Shown in pieces: positions 40,775-50,400 of a stretch of DNA of 64,000 nucleotides. Position 1 is the stretch's first letter; every line of letters starts with the position of its first letter. A model generated the notes under the pieces. That model had not been told where the DNA came from and made no database searches. It saw only the letters and a program-made list of their open reading frames with translations. The stretch is from Streptomyces sp. ISL-1 (lineage in GTDB: Bacteria > Actinomycetota > Actinomycetes > Streptomycetales > Streptomycetaceae): assembly GCF_018614585.1 (NCBI RefSeq), contig NZ_JAGGOI010000012.1, positions 1 to 64,000 of the forward strand, read 5' to 3'. Made by a program: the position numbers and the translations under genes.

Positions 40775-40814
40775 GCAGGGCCCGTACGACACCGAAGTGC
40801 CGTACGGGCCCTGC
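40775..40814 (-). terminator. Hairpin terminator of the DEAD-box helicase gene
   Basis: GCAGGGCCCGTACG pairs perfectly with CGTACGGGCCCTGC around a 12-base loop, starting 27 bases after the helicase stop. It is the third member of the same hairpin family. Confidence 0.78.
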
Positions 40815-40840
40815 CAGTCAGACCCTCGGGTCAGACCGGA

Positions 40841-43108
40841 TCAGCTGTTGCGCTTCCAGCGCGGCTTGTCGTCACGGCGCCCGAAGGAACCGGTGCTCGT
40901 GCCGGTGCCGGTCGTGCCACCGCGGTGGTCGTCGCGGCGGCCGGTCGGGCGGTCGCTGCCGCCGGTGCGGAAGCCGCCCGCGGGGCGGTCGTCGCGGCGG
41001 TCGCGGTTGAACGGGCGGTCGGTGCCACGGTGGCCGCCGGTCGGGCGGTCGTCACGGCGGAAGCCGCCCGAGGAACGGTCGTCACGGTTGACGCCACCCG
41101 AGGGGCGGTCGCTGCCACGACGGTCGTCACGGTCGTCGCGACGGAAACCACCGGAGGGGCGGTCGTCGCGGCGGAAGCCACCCGACGGGCGGTCGCCGCC
41201 GGAGCGGAAGCCACCCGAGGGGCGGTCGTCACGGCGCTCGAAGGAACGGCCACCACGGTCGTTGTCACGGTTGAACCCACCGGTCGGGCGGTCGTCACGG
41301 CGGAAGCCACCGGTCGGACGGTCGCCGCCGGAGCGGAAGCCACCGGAGGGGCGGTCGTTGTCGCGACGGAAGCCGCCACGGTCGCCGCCGCGGTCGCCAC
41401 GGTCATTGCCGCGGTCACGGTTGAAGCCACCGCGGTCGTTGCCACGACGGTCGTCGCGGTCGTCCCGGCGGAAGCCGCCACGGTCGTTGCCACGGCGCTC
41501 GAAGCTGCCGCGGTCGTCGCGACGCTCCTCGGCCGGCGCCTGCTCCGGCACCGCGGCGATCTCGGCCTCGGCAGCCTCGGTCACCTCGGCGACAGCCGCC
41601 TCCGGGTCCTCGCCACGCTCGCGCGCGGCACGGGCGACCAGGCGGTCGGCCTCCTCGCGGAGCTCCGTGGCGCGACGCTGGACGCGCTCGAGCTGCTGGC
41701 CCAGCTCCTTGACCTCGCGCTCCGCCTGCTTGGCGGCGTTGTTCGCGGAGTCGGCCTGGACCTCGGTCAGCGAACGCGCGCCGGTGATCTCGGCGACCTC
41801 CGGGTCGAACACGCCCGCTCCGGCCACGATGTGGCGTGAGGCGTCGACGCCCGCGTCCTCCATCAGACGGAAGATCTGGCGGCGCTGGTGCGGCAGCGAA
41901 AGGGAAACCACAACACCGGACCGGCCGGCGCGAGCCGTGCGGCCCGAGCGGTGCAGGTAGTCCTTGTGGTCGCCGGCCGGGTCCACGTTCAGGACCAGGT
42001 CGATGCCGTCGACGTGGATGCCACGGGCGGCGACGTCGGTCGCGACTAGCGCGTTGACGTGGCCCTTCTTGAAGTCCTCGAGGACGCGGGTACGCGCACC
42101 CTGCGTCATGCCACCGTGCAGCGCGTCCGCCTTCACGCCCGAGTCGACGAGCTGCTCGGCGATACGGTCGGCGCCCAGCTGCGTACGGACGAAGATGATG
42201 GTGCGGCCCTTGCGGGCGGCGATCGCCGCGGTGACCGGCGCCTTGTCCTTCGGCTTCACGACGAGGACGTGGTGCGTCATGGTCGTGACGTTGCCCTGGG
42301 CGCTGTCGACCTCGTGGCTGACCGGGTCGACGAGGTAGCGGCGCACCAGCGTGCCGATCTCGTTCTCCATGGTGGCGGAGAAGAGCATGCGCTGGCCGCC
42401 GGCCGGGATCTGGTCGAAGAGCTCGGTGACCTCGGGCAGGAAGCCCAGGTCGGACATCTGGTCGGCCTCGTCGAGGACGGCGACCTGGACCTTCTCGAGC
42501 GAGCCGGCGCCACGGTTGATGATGTCGCGCAGACGGCCCGGGGTGGCGACGAGGACGTCGACGCCGCGCTCGAGCGCGTAGATCTGGTTGCTCATGGACG
42601 TACCGCCGCAGACGACCTTCATCTTGAGGCCGAGCACATCGCCGTACGGCTGGAGCGCGTCCGCGACCTGCATCGCGAGCTCACGGGTCGGGGTGAGGAT
42701 GATGCCGCGGGGCTTCTTCTTGTCGGTTTGGCCGCCGGCCAGGGTGGCGAGCAGCGGCAGACCGAAGGAGAGGGTCTTGCCGGAGCCGGTGCGGCCGCGG
42801 CCCAGGATGTCCTTGCCGGCCAGGGCGTCCGGGATGGTCGCGGCCTGGATCGGGAAGGGCGTGGTGACGCCGTTCTGCGCGAGCTTGCGGACGATGCCCT
42901 CGGGCAGGCCAAGGTCGGCGAAGGTGACAGTGGGCTCAGCGGCCTCGGTGTCAGCGACCTCGACAACCTCGACGTCAGCGACCTCGATGGCCTCGACGGT
43001 CTCGACAACCTCGATGGCCTCGACGGACTTGACGACCTCGGCAGCGGAAGCCGCCACGGCCTCGTTGTTCTCGGGCATGACGGCGTGATCAGTACTGAAA
43101 GTGGACAT
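40841..43108 (-). CDS. DEAD-box RNA helicase with repetitive RGG-like tail
   Basis: This 755-residue ATP-dependent RNA helicase has a Q motif (TFADLGLPEGIVRKLAQNG), Walker A GRTGSGKTLSFGLPLL, DEAD in AVLDEADQMSDLGF, SAT in MLFSATMENE and motif VI HRSGRTARAG. After the core (about residues 60-450) comes a coiled segment (ANNAAKQAEREVKELGQQ), then a disordered tail of about 210 residues (545-755) made of RDDRPSGGFRR-like units with about 20 near repeats. Such tails bind RNA and help cold-shock helicases work. The N-terminal 55 residues are a Val/Glu/Ala-rich low-complexity leader. It starts at the ATG at 43108. It belongs to the CsdA/RhlE group. Confidence 0.92.
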   Translation of the reverse strand: MSTFSTDHAVMPENNEAVAASAAEVVKSVEAIEVVETVEAIEVADVEVVEVADTEAAEPTVTFADLGLPEGIVRKLAQNGVTTPFPIQAATIPDALAGKDILGRGRTGSGKTLSFGLPLLATLAGGQTDKKKPRGIILTPTRELAMQVADALQPYGDVLGLKMKVVCGGTSMSNQIYALERGVDVLVATPGRLRDIINRGAGSLEKVQVAVLDEADQMSDLGFLPEVTELFDQIPAGGQRMLFSATMENEIGTLVRRYLVDPVSHEVDSAQGNVTTMTHHVLVVKPKDKAPVTAAIAARKGRTIIFVRTQLGADRIAEQLVDSGVKADALHGGMTQGARTRVLEDFKKGHVNALVATDVAARGIHVDGIDLVLNVDPAGDHKDYLHRSGRTARAGRSGVVVSLSLPHQRRQIFRLMEDAGVDASRHIVAGAGVFDPEVAEITGARSLTEVQADSANNAAKQAEREVKELGQQLERVQRRATELREEADRLVARAARERGEDPEAAVAEVTEAAEAEIAAVPEQAPAEERRDDRGSFERRGNDRGGFRRDDRDDRRGNDRGGFNRDRGNDRGDRGGDRGGFRRDNDRPSGGFRSGGDRPTGGFRRDDRPTGGFNRDNDRGGRSFERRDDRPSGGFRSGGDRPSGGFRRDDRPSGGFRRDDRDDRRGSDRPSGGVNRDDRSSGGFRRDDRPTGGHRGTDRPFNRDRRDDRPAGGFRTGGSDRPTGRRDDHRGGTTGTGTSTGSFGRRDDKPRWKRNS

Positions 43109-43314
43109 GCGAAATGCGAAACCTTCCGGAGTCTCGGCACGCGCCCAAACTCCGTGATTCGCAATTCGACCGCCTCAATGCGGTCAGCCACGGCTAGGGG
43201 GAGTACGCGCCACGCGGCGCTCTTCTGTTTCGGCGCCGGGCAATGGGATCAAACGATCTGCCACGATACGCAGCCTCCCCCACAAAAGGCAAACCCGGTC
43301 CAAAGTGACCCTCG

Positions 43315-43869
43315 CTACATGGGCCCCACCTGCGGTGACGCCTCCGGTTCCGCACTCATCCCCTGCCCGGCGACCCCTTGTATTGCCATCGCGTGCACCT
43401 CCGGAGCGGACGACGGCGGCGGCGGATCGGAGGGCTCGCTCGGCTGTGGCGTCGGACTCACCGGCGGCGGCTCGGACGGGGTCGGCTGCGGCGGCTGTTC
43501 GGACGAGGACGCTCCGCCTCCGGTCGGCGGGGGATTCTGCGGCGGCTGCGGCTTCGGCTGCGGCCCGCCCCGCGGGGGCTTGACCCCGGGCTGCGCGGAA
43601 CCGCTCGGCTTCGGCGACGCGCTCTCGCCGTCCGCACCCTTCCCGCCCGCCTTGCCCGGCTCGCCGCGCCCGCCGGCCGCCTGCCGCCCGCCCGGTGCCG
43701 CCTGCCCGCCGTCCGGCTCTGCCACCGCCCCACGCCGGTCCGTTGTCGTACGAGGCGCCGGTTTCCCGCCATCGTCGTCGCTCACGCTCATACAGCCTGC
43801 CGAAGCCGCGACCGCCAGCGAGGCGGCGATCGCGACAACCAAACGGCCGGGGGCGGACAACTGGCGCAC
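43315..43869 (-). CDS. Proline-rich lipoprotein
   Basis: This protein of about 184 residues has a lipoprotein signal peptide ending in a lipobox (LAVAASAGC). The mature part is a low-complexity Pro/Gly/Ser/Lys chain (QPKPQPPQNPPPTGGG) with no folded domain. The GTG at 43869 follows GGAGGTGCC. It could be a wall-spanning linker. No partner is indicated by its neighbours. The 206 bases between it and the helicase start hold no other feature. Confidence 0.65.
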   Translation of the reverse strand: MRQLSAPGRLVVAIAASLAVAASAGCMSVSDDDGGKPAPRTTTDRRGAVAEPDGGQAAPGGRQAAGGRGEPGKAGGKGADGESASPKPSGSAQPGVKPPRGGPQPKPQPPQNPPPTGGGASSSEQPPQPTPSEPPPVSPTPQPSEPSDPPPPSSAPEVHAMAIQGVAGQGMSAEPEASPQVGPM

Positions 43870-43974
43870 GGCGGCACCTCCAGGACACGGGATGCGGGTT
43901 TCCCTGCCCAACTCCCTGTGCCCCACAAGGGACACGCCCCCAGCCCCCACAAGGAACCCGCCCCTGGACGCCCG

Positions 43975-44337
43975 CTACGCCACGAGCCCGCGCGCCAACT
44001 CCGCGCCCAGGACCACCGATCCCAGCCCCACCAGCAACGACGCGCCCACATTCGCCGCCGCCAGGAACATCCACCCGCGCTCGGCCAGCCGAAGCGTCTC
44101 GTACGAAAACGTCGAGTACGTCGTCAGCGCCCCGCACAGACCCGTACCGAGAAGGGCGTACGTCCCCGAGCCGACCGCCGCCCCCGAGAGCGCGCCCAGC
44201 ACCAGGCACCCGGCCGCGTTGACGACGAATGTCCCCCACGGGAACACCGAGTCGTGGCGCGCCTGCACCGCACGGTCCGTCAGATACCGCAGTGGCGCGC
44301 CGACCGCCGCGCCCACCACCACCAGCAGCCAGTTCAC
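43975..44337 (-). CDS. crcB: Fluoride channel CrcB/Fluc subunit (second)
   Basis: This 120-residue four-helix membrane protein of the Fluc family dimerises into a fluoride-exporting channel. The family motifs are GAAVGAPLRYLTDR, FPWGTFVVNAAGCLVLG and the TM3 break GLCGALTTYSTFSYET. The GTG start overlaps the stop of the upstream crcB gene by four bases (GTGA). Two adjacent crcB genes usually encode heterodimer partners that insert in opposite topologies. Confidence 0.9.
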   Translation of the reverse strand: MNWLLVVVGAAVGAPLRYLTDRAVQARHDSVFPWGTFVVNAAGCLVLGALSGAAVGSGTYALLGTGLCGALTTYSTFSYETLRLAERGWMFLAAANVGASLLVGLGSVVLGAELARGLVA

Positions 44338-44822
44338 CGCAGGGCCTCTCGGGTCACGACCGCCCTGGTCGCCGACGCCGCCAGCCACACCGCGGCCATC
44401 GCGCCCGCGACGGTCCCCGCCGCGTAGGCCATCGCGGTATCCGCCTCCTCACGCTCGAGGAGGTCGGAAAAGTCGAGCGCGTACGTCGAGAAGGTCGTGA
44501 AACCGCCTAGTACCCCGACTCCGAGGAACGGCCGCACCAGCGGATGTGCGCTCCGGCCGCCCTCGCTGACCAGCGCCATCAGCACCCCGATCAGCGCGCA
44601 GCCCAGCACATTGACCCAGAAGGTCGCCCACGGGAACGCGCCCGGCGCCGCGGGCCACAGCACGGATGCGGCGTAACGCGCCGTCGTCCCCGCCGCGCCG
44701 CCCGCCGCGATCGCCGCGAGCACCGGCCACTTGTGGCTGCCCGCGGTCTCGGCGCGCTGCGCCGGCACATGCAGATCGACGTCCGGATCGATCGCCTCCG
44801 GCGGTGTATCCGGACCGGTCAC
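44334..44822 (-). CDS. crcB: Fluoride channel CrcB/Fluc subunit (first)
   Basis: This 162-residue protein has a hydrophilic N-terminal extension of about 30 residues before the Fluc core: GGAAGTTARYAASVL, FPWATFWVNVLGCALIG and GVLGGFTTFSTYALDF. The C-terminus overlaps the second crcB start. Its own GTG start overlaps the stop of the metallopeptidase gene by four bases, so the three genes form a coupled operon. Confidence 0.9.
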   Translation of the reverse strand: MTGPDTPPEAIDPDVDLHVPAQRAETAGSHKWPVLAAIAAGGAAGTTARYAASVLWPAAPGAFPWATFWVNVLGCALIGVLMALVSEGGRSAHPLVRPFLGVGVLGGFTTFSTYALDFSDLLEREEADTAMAYAAGTVAGAMAAVWLAASATRAVVTREALR

Positions 44823-45169
44823 CCGTACCCCAGCGCGTGCAGCCGCTCGTCGTCGATCCCGAAGTGATGGGCGATCTCGTGCACCACGGTGATCTCGGTC
44901 TCCGCGACCACGTCCTCGCGGGTCTCGCACATCCGCAGCGCCGGCCCGCGGTAGATGGTGATCCGGTCCGGCAGCACGCCCGCGTACCACTCGCCGCGAT
45001 CGGTGAGCGGAGTCCCCTCGTAGAGCCCGAGCAGCTCGGGGTCGTCGGCGGCGGGCTCGTCCTCGACGAACACCGCGACGTTGTCCATCAGCCGCATCAG
45101 CTCCGGCGGGATCCTGTCCAGCGCTTCGGCGACCAGTTCCTCGAACTCCTCGCGCGTCATCTCCAGCAC
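44819..45169 (-). CDS. Zincin-like metallopeptidase-family protein
   Basis: This protein of about 116 residues has a zinc-binding HExxH in VVHEIAHHFGIDDERLHALG, typical of the short DUF1025-like zincin family. The middle (PDRITIYRGPALRMCETRED) is also conserved. I start at the GTG at 45169 (VLEMTREEFEEL), three codons before an ATG with no spaced ribosome site. It overlaps the first crcB gene at its end. The biochemical function is unproven. Confidence 0.85.
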   Translation of the reverse strand: MLEMTREEFEELVAEALDRIPPELMRLMDNVAVFVEDEPAADDPELLGLYEGTPLTDRGEWYAGVLPDRITIYRGPALRMCETREDVVAETEITVVHEIAHHFGIDDERLHALGYG

Positions 45170-45243
45170 CCGGCCATTGTCACGTACGCCGTGCGACGGG
45201 TCGCCCCGGCATGGCCGCCCGCCTTGCTGGGCATACGGGACCA

Positions 45244-46797
45244 ATGGCCCGCGAAGCCCCGGAACGGATCCGAGCCGCGCTCACCCGGCTCCAACGGCAC
45301 TACCGATCACGCAACACCGGCCCCACCATCACCCTCGTCCACACCCCGCACCCCTGGGCCCGCGCGCTGGGCCTTGCCGCCGTGGTCCTTCTCGGTGCCT
45401 GGCTCGGCCTGCTGATCGTCGGCAGCGTCCGTACGCCGGTCGGCCCGATGGACACGAGCATGACCCTGCGCCCCTCCCTGTCCGGCGGCACAAAGATCAA
45501 CGTCTCGCCGCTGGGCGCCCTGGAGCTCGACTCCCATGTCGCGCCCATCCGGCTCGACGTCGACGTCGACCAGCTCGACCCGGCCCGTTCCCAGGCCCTG
45601 GTCGAACACCCCGAACGCCTCTCCGGGCTCCAGGACGAGGTCGCCCACGACGTGACGGACGGGACCACCGAGCTGGCCGTACGCTCCTGCGTCGCCGTCG
45701 TCTCCGGCGCGACCGCCCTCGGCCTCGCCGTCTACCGCCGCCCGCGCCGGGCCCTGGCGGCGGGCGGCCTCGCGCTCGCCCTCCTGGCCGCGTCCGGCGT
45801 CTCCGCGTACGCCACGTGGAACCCGAAGTCCGTCCTGGAGCCGAAGTTCTCCGGACTGCTTTCCAGCGCCCCCTCGGTCGTCGGCAACGCCCGCTCCATC
45901 GTCACCGAATTCGACGTCTACCAGCAGGAGTTGGCGCGCCTGGTCACCAATGTCACCAAGCTGTACGAGGCGACCTCGACGCTCCCCACGTACCAGCCGG
46001 ACCCCCGCACGATGCGGGTGCTGCACGTCTCCGACATCCACCTCAACCCGGCGTCGTGGCACATCATCGGCTCGCTCGTCGAGCAGTACGGGATCGACGT
46101 GATCATCGACTCCGGCGACACGATGGACCACGGCACCGCCGCCGAGAACAGCTTCCTCGACCCGATCCCCGACCTCGGCGCGCCCTACGTCTGGGTCCGC
46201 GGCAACCACGACTCGGGCACCACGCAGGCGTATCTCTCCCGCCTCAAGAACGTGCACGTTCTCGACGACGGCCGGGCCGTCACCGTCGCCGGCCTGCGCA
46301 TCGCGGGCATCGGCGACCCCCAGTTCACCCCCGACCGCTCGGTCGTCGCCGCGGGCGACCCGGCCGAACGCATGGCGGGCATCCGCTTCGCCTCCGCCCT
46401 GCGCGACCAGACACGCGCGGGCACGCCCGTGGACATCGCGATCGCCCACAACCCGGTCGCGGCCCGCGAGACGGACGGCGTGGTCCCGCTGGTACTGGCC
46501 GGCCATGTCCACCACCGCGAGACGGAGCTGCTCAAACAGGGCACGCGCCTGAAGGTCGAGGGGTCGACGGGCGGCGGGGGCCTGCGCGCCCTGCAGAACC
46601 AGAAGCCGGAGAAGGTGCGGGCGTCGGTCCTCTATCTGGACCGTACGACCAGACGGCTGCAGGCGTGGGACGAGATCACGCTGGGCGGTCTGGGCCTGAC
46701 GACGGCCGAGGTCAGCCGCCACCTCCCGGACGAGAACGCCCCCGGCGCGACGCCGTCCCCGAGCGCTCCCTCCGTCACCCCCTCCGGGCGCCGGTAA
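45244..46797 (+). CDS. Membrane-anchored metallophosphoesterase
   Basis: This protein of about 517 residues has two N-terminal hydrophobic helices (ALGLAAVVLLGAWLGLLIVG and, near residue 170, ALAAGGLALALLAAS). A calcineurin-like phosphoesterase domain follows (about 255-500), with metal motifs VSDIHLNP, DSGDTMDHG, RGNHDSG and VLAGHVHHRE. The phosphoesterase part is most likely outside the membrane. The start at the ATG at 45244 is preferred over one 11 codons upstream. It is divergent from the metallopeptidase gene (74 bases apart). The substrate is unknown; nucleotide, lipid-phosphate or wall phosphates are possible. Confidence 0.87.
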   Translation: MAREAPERIRAALTRLQRHYRSRNTGPTITLVHTPHPWARALGLAAVVLLGAWLGLLIVGSVRTPVGPMDTSMTLRPSLSGGTKINVSPLGALELDSHVAPIRLDVDVDQLDPARSQALVEHPERLSGLQDEVAHDVTDGTTELAVRSCVAVVSGATALGLAVYRRPRRALAAGGLALALLAASGVSAYATWNPKSVLEPKFSGLLSSAPSVVGNARSIVTEFDVYQQELARLVTNVTKLYEATSTLPTYQPDPRTMRVLHVSDIHLNPASWHIIGSLVEQYGIDVIIDSGDTMDHGTAAENSFLDPIPDLGAPYVWVRGNHDSGTTQAYLSRLKNVHVLDDGRAVTVAGLRIAGIGDPQFTPDRSVVAAGDPAERMAGIRFASALRDQTRAGTPVDIAIAHNPVAARETDGVVPLVLAGHVHHRETELLKQGTRLKVEGSTGGGGLRALQNQKPEKVRASVLYLDRTTRRLQAWDEITLGGLGLTTAEVSRHLPDENAPGATPSPSAPSVTPSGRR

Positions 46798-46877
46798 ACC
46801 GTTTTGGCGATAGCTCCCCGCATCCCATATGCTTCTCACGTCCCCGACGCGCTGCGAAGCGCCCAGGCGGGCCCTTA

Positions 46878-46950
46878 GCCCTCATCGTCTAGTGGCCCAG
46901 GACGCCGCCCTTTCAAGGCGGTAGCACGGGTTCGAATCCCGTTGGGGGCA
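46878..46950 (+). tRNA. tRNA-Glu (TTC)
   Basis: Begins GCCCTCATCGTCTAGTGG, anticodon loop CTTTCAA (TTC) and T arm CGGGTTCGAATCCCG. First of three tRNAs within 283 bases. Confidence 0.96.
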
Positions 46951-46989
46951 CGCATCACCATGTGCGAGACTTGCGCTCGCACATTGCTT

Positions 46990-47064
46990 GGTCCTGTGGA
47001 GCAGCTTGGAGTGCTCGCCACCCTGTCAAGGTGGAGGCCGCGGGTTCAAATCCCGTCAGGACCG
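46990..47064 (+). tRNA. tRNA-Asp (GTC), copy 1
   Basis: Begins GGTCCTGTGGAGCAGC, anticodon loop CTGTCAA (GTC), T arm CGGGTTCAAATCCCG. Identical to the copy at 51499-51573. Confidence 0.96.
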
Positions 47065-47086
47065 CTGCGGCTGTCGAAGGCCGCGT

Positions 47087-47160
47087 GGCTGGGTAGCTCA
47101 GTTGGTACGAGCGATCGCCTGAAAAGCGATAGGTCGCCGGTTCGACCCCGGCCCCAGCCA
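47087..47160 (+). tRNA. tRNA-Phe (GAA)
   Basis: Begins GGCTGGGTAGCTCAGTTGG, anticodon loop CTGAAAA (GAA), T arm CCGGTTCGACCCCGG. It closes the tRNA cluster. Confidence 0.95.
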
Positions 47161-47164
47161 CAAC

Positions 47165-47198
47165 CGAAAGCCCCGGCCCCCGCGGACCGGGGCTTTCG
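47165..47198 (+). terminator. Terminator of the tRNA cluster
   Basis: CGAAAGCCCCGG pairs perfectly with CCGGGGCTTTCG around a ten-base loop, four bases after tRNA-Phe. Confidence 0.85.
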
Positions 47199-47239
47199 CC
47201 GTACCCGCCACCAGCCGGCCGGCCACCCCGCCGGAGCGG

Positions 47240-47301
47240 AGGCCGCGTCCGCGGCGAAGCCGCAATCGGACACAGCGATTCCCGTCAGGACCGCTGCGGC
47301 T
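47240..47301 (+). other. tRNA-Asp-derived relic A
   Basis: The end of this stretch repeats 22 bases of the tRNA-Asp 3' end plus flank: 47280-47301 equals 47051-47072, beginning TCCCGTCAGGACCG. It starts with AGGCCGCG, also as in tRNA-Asp, but a 32-base stretch containing GCGGCGAAGCCGC replaces the middle of the T arm. A related relic follows the second tRNA-Asp. The remaining bases to the hrpA start hold only its promoter. Confidence 0.55.
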
Positions 47302-47473
47302 CTCGCCGGACCCACGCCGGTCCCACGTGAGCTGCGCCACGCCGGCCCCACGTGAGCCGCATGAGCGGCCTCTCACTTCGCGCAGAAACGGACCGTTCTG
47401 CTCCGCGCTCCACCACCTCGTGGTGGAAATGTGTTCGCCAGTGCTTTCCCAGGGGTGCGATCCTGGGATCCGT

Positions 47474-50400
47474 ATGTCTACTTCCTTCGCCGACCTTCAG
47501 ACCCTGCTGGCCGGGGCGTCCCTGCGCGATGCCCACCGGCTCGGCCGCCGTCTCGAAGGCTCCCGCCGTATCCGTAAGCCCGAGGCGCGGCAGGCCGCGC
47601 TCGAGGAGATCGCCGCCGAGGCCGAGCAGTCCGCGGCCCGCACGGCCCGGCGCGCCGGCCGGGTGCCCGAGATCACGTACCCCGAGCAGTTGCCGGTCAG
47701 CCAGCGGAGGGACGAGATCCTCGAGGCGATACGGGACCACCAGGTCGTGATCGTCGCGGGCGAGACCGGCTCGGGCAAGACAACCCAGATCCCGAAGATC
47801 TGTCTGGAGCTGGGCCGCGGCGTACGCGGCATGATCGGCCATACGCAGCCGCGAAGGATCGCCGCCCGCACCGTCGCCGAACGTGTCGCGGAAGAGCTCC
47901 GCACCTCCCTCGGCGAGGCGGTCGGCTGGAAGGTCCGGTTCACGGACCAGGTCGGCGGCGACACCTTCGTCAAGCTGATGACGGACGGCATCCTCCTCGC
48001 CGAGATCCAGACGGACCGCGAGCTGCGCGCGTACGACACGATCATCATCGACGAGGCCCACGAGCGGTCCCTCAACATCGACTTCCTGCTCGGCTATCTC
48101 GCCCAGCTGCTGCCCAGACGCCCCGATCTCAAGGTGATCATCACCTCCGCGACGATCGACCCGGAGCGCTTCTCCCGCCACTTCGGCGAAGCCCCGATCG
48201 TCGAGGTCAGCGGCCGTACGTACCCCGTGGAGGTGCGCTACCGCCCCCTCCTCGAGGACGACAGCGATGACAGCGACCGCGACCAGATCACCGCCATCTG
48301 CGACGCCGTGGAGGAGCTCCACGGCGAGGGCAAGGGCGACATCCTGGTCTTCCTCTCCGGCGAGCGCGAGATCCGCGACACCGCGGACGCGCTCAACAAG
48401 AAGCAGTACCGCTTCACAGAGGTGCTCCCCCTCTACGCACGGCTGTCGCACGCCGAGCAGCACCGCGTCTTCCAGCCGCACACCGGCCGCCGGATCGTCC
48501 TCGCCACGAACGTCGCCGAGACCTCGCTGACCGTCCCCGGCATCAAGTACGTGATCGACCCGGGCAACGCCCGTATCTCCCGCTACAGCCATCGCACCAA
48601 GGTCCAGCGACTCCCCATCGAGCGGATCAGCCAGGCCAGCGCCAACCAGCGCAAGGGCCGCTGCGGCCGTACGTCCGACGGCATCTGCATCCGCCTCTAC
48701 TCCGAGGACGACTTCGACTCCCGTCCCGAGTTCACCGATCCCGAGATCCTGCGTACGAATCTCGCCTCCGTCATCCTCCAGATGACCGCCGCCGGCCTCG
48801 GCGACATCGAGAAGTTCCCCTTCATCGACCCGCCGGACCACCGCAATATCCGCGACGGCGTCCAACTGCTCCAGGAACTGGGCGCGTTCGACCCGGCCCA
48901 GAAGGATCCCAAGAAGAAGCTCACGCCGCTGGGCCGCCAGCTCTCCCAGCTCCCGGTCGACCCGCGCCTGGCCCGTATGGTCATCGAGGCCGACAAGAAC
49001 GGCTGCGTCCGCGAGGTCATGGTGATCGCTGCCGCGCTCTCCATCCAGGACCCGCGCGAGCGGCCCGCCGACAAGCAGACGCAGGCCGACCAGCAGCACG
49101 CCCGCTTCAAGGACGAGACCTCCGACTTCCTCGCCTTCCTCAATCTCTGGCGCTACATCCGCGAACAGCAGAAGGAGCGCGGCTCCTCCAGCTTCCGCCG
49201 GATGTGCAAGCAGGAGTATCTGAACTTCCTGCGCATCCGCGAATGGCAGGACATCTACGCGCAGCTGCGCACGGTGGCCAAGCAGATGGGTCTCCATCTG
49301 GAGGAGCACTCGGCGGACACCATGGCGCCGGAGCAGTCCGTCCACACCTCGCTGCTGGCCGGTCTGCTGTCGCACATCGGCCTCAAGGACACCGACAAGA
49401 ACGAGTATCTGGGCGCCCGCAGCGCCAAGTTCGCGGTGTTCCCCGGCTCGGCGCTCTTCAAGAAGCCCCCGCGCTTCATCATGTCGGCAGAGCTCGTCGA
49501 GACCTCCCGGTTGTGGGCGCGGGTCAACGCCAAGGTGGAGCCCGAGTGGATCGAGCCGCTCGCCGGGCATCTGCTCAAGCGCACCTACAGCGAGCCGCAC
49601 TGGGAGAAGGACGCGGCGGCGGTGATGGCGTACGAGCGGGTCACGCTGTACGGCGTGCCGATCGTCGCGCAGCGCAAGGTGAACTACGGGCGGATCGACC
49701 CGGAGACGTCCCGCGATCTGTTCATCCGCAACGCGCTGGTAGAGGGCGACTGGCGTACGCACCACAAGTTCTTCGCCGACAACCGCAAACTCCTCACCGA
49801 GGTCGAGGAGCTGGAGCACCGGGCGCGGCGGCGCGACATCCTGGTGGACGACGAGACGCTCTTCGACTTCTACGACGGGCGAGTGCCTGAAGACGTCGTC
49901 TCCGGCGCGCACTTCGACTCCTGGTGGAAGAGCAAGCGCCGGGACGAGCCCGAACTCCTCGATTTCGAGCGCGAGATGCTCATCAACGAGAAGGCCGGGC
50001 AGGTCACCAAGGACGACTATCCGGACTCCTGGCGGCAGGGCCCGCTGAAGTTCCGGGTGACCTACCAGTTCGAGCCGGGCGCCGACGCGGACGGTGTGAC
50101 CGTCCACATCCCGCTCCAGGTGCTCAACCAGGTCACCGGCGAGGGCTTCGACTGGCAGATCCCGGGGCTGCGCGAGGAGGTGGTGATGGAGCTGATCCGC
50201 TCCCTCCCCAAGCCGATCCGCCGGCACTACGTCCCCGCCCCGAACTACGCGAAGGCATTCCTGGAGAGGGCTGTGCCGCTCCAGGAGCCGCTGCCCGTCA
50301 CGCTCGCGCGCGAGCTGCAGCGCATGGTCGGCGTCCCGGTCACGGCGGACGACTTCGATCTGTCCCGGGTGGCCGACCACCTCAAGATCACGTTCAGGAT

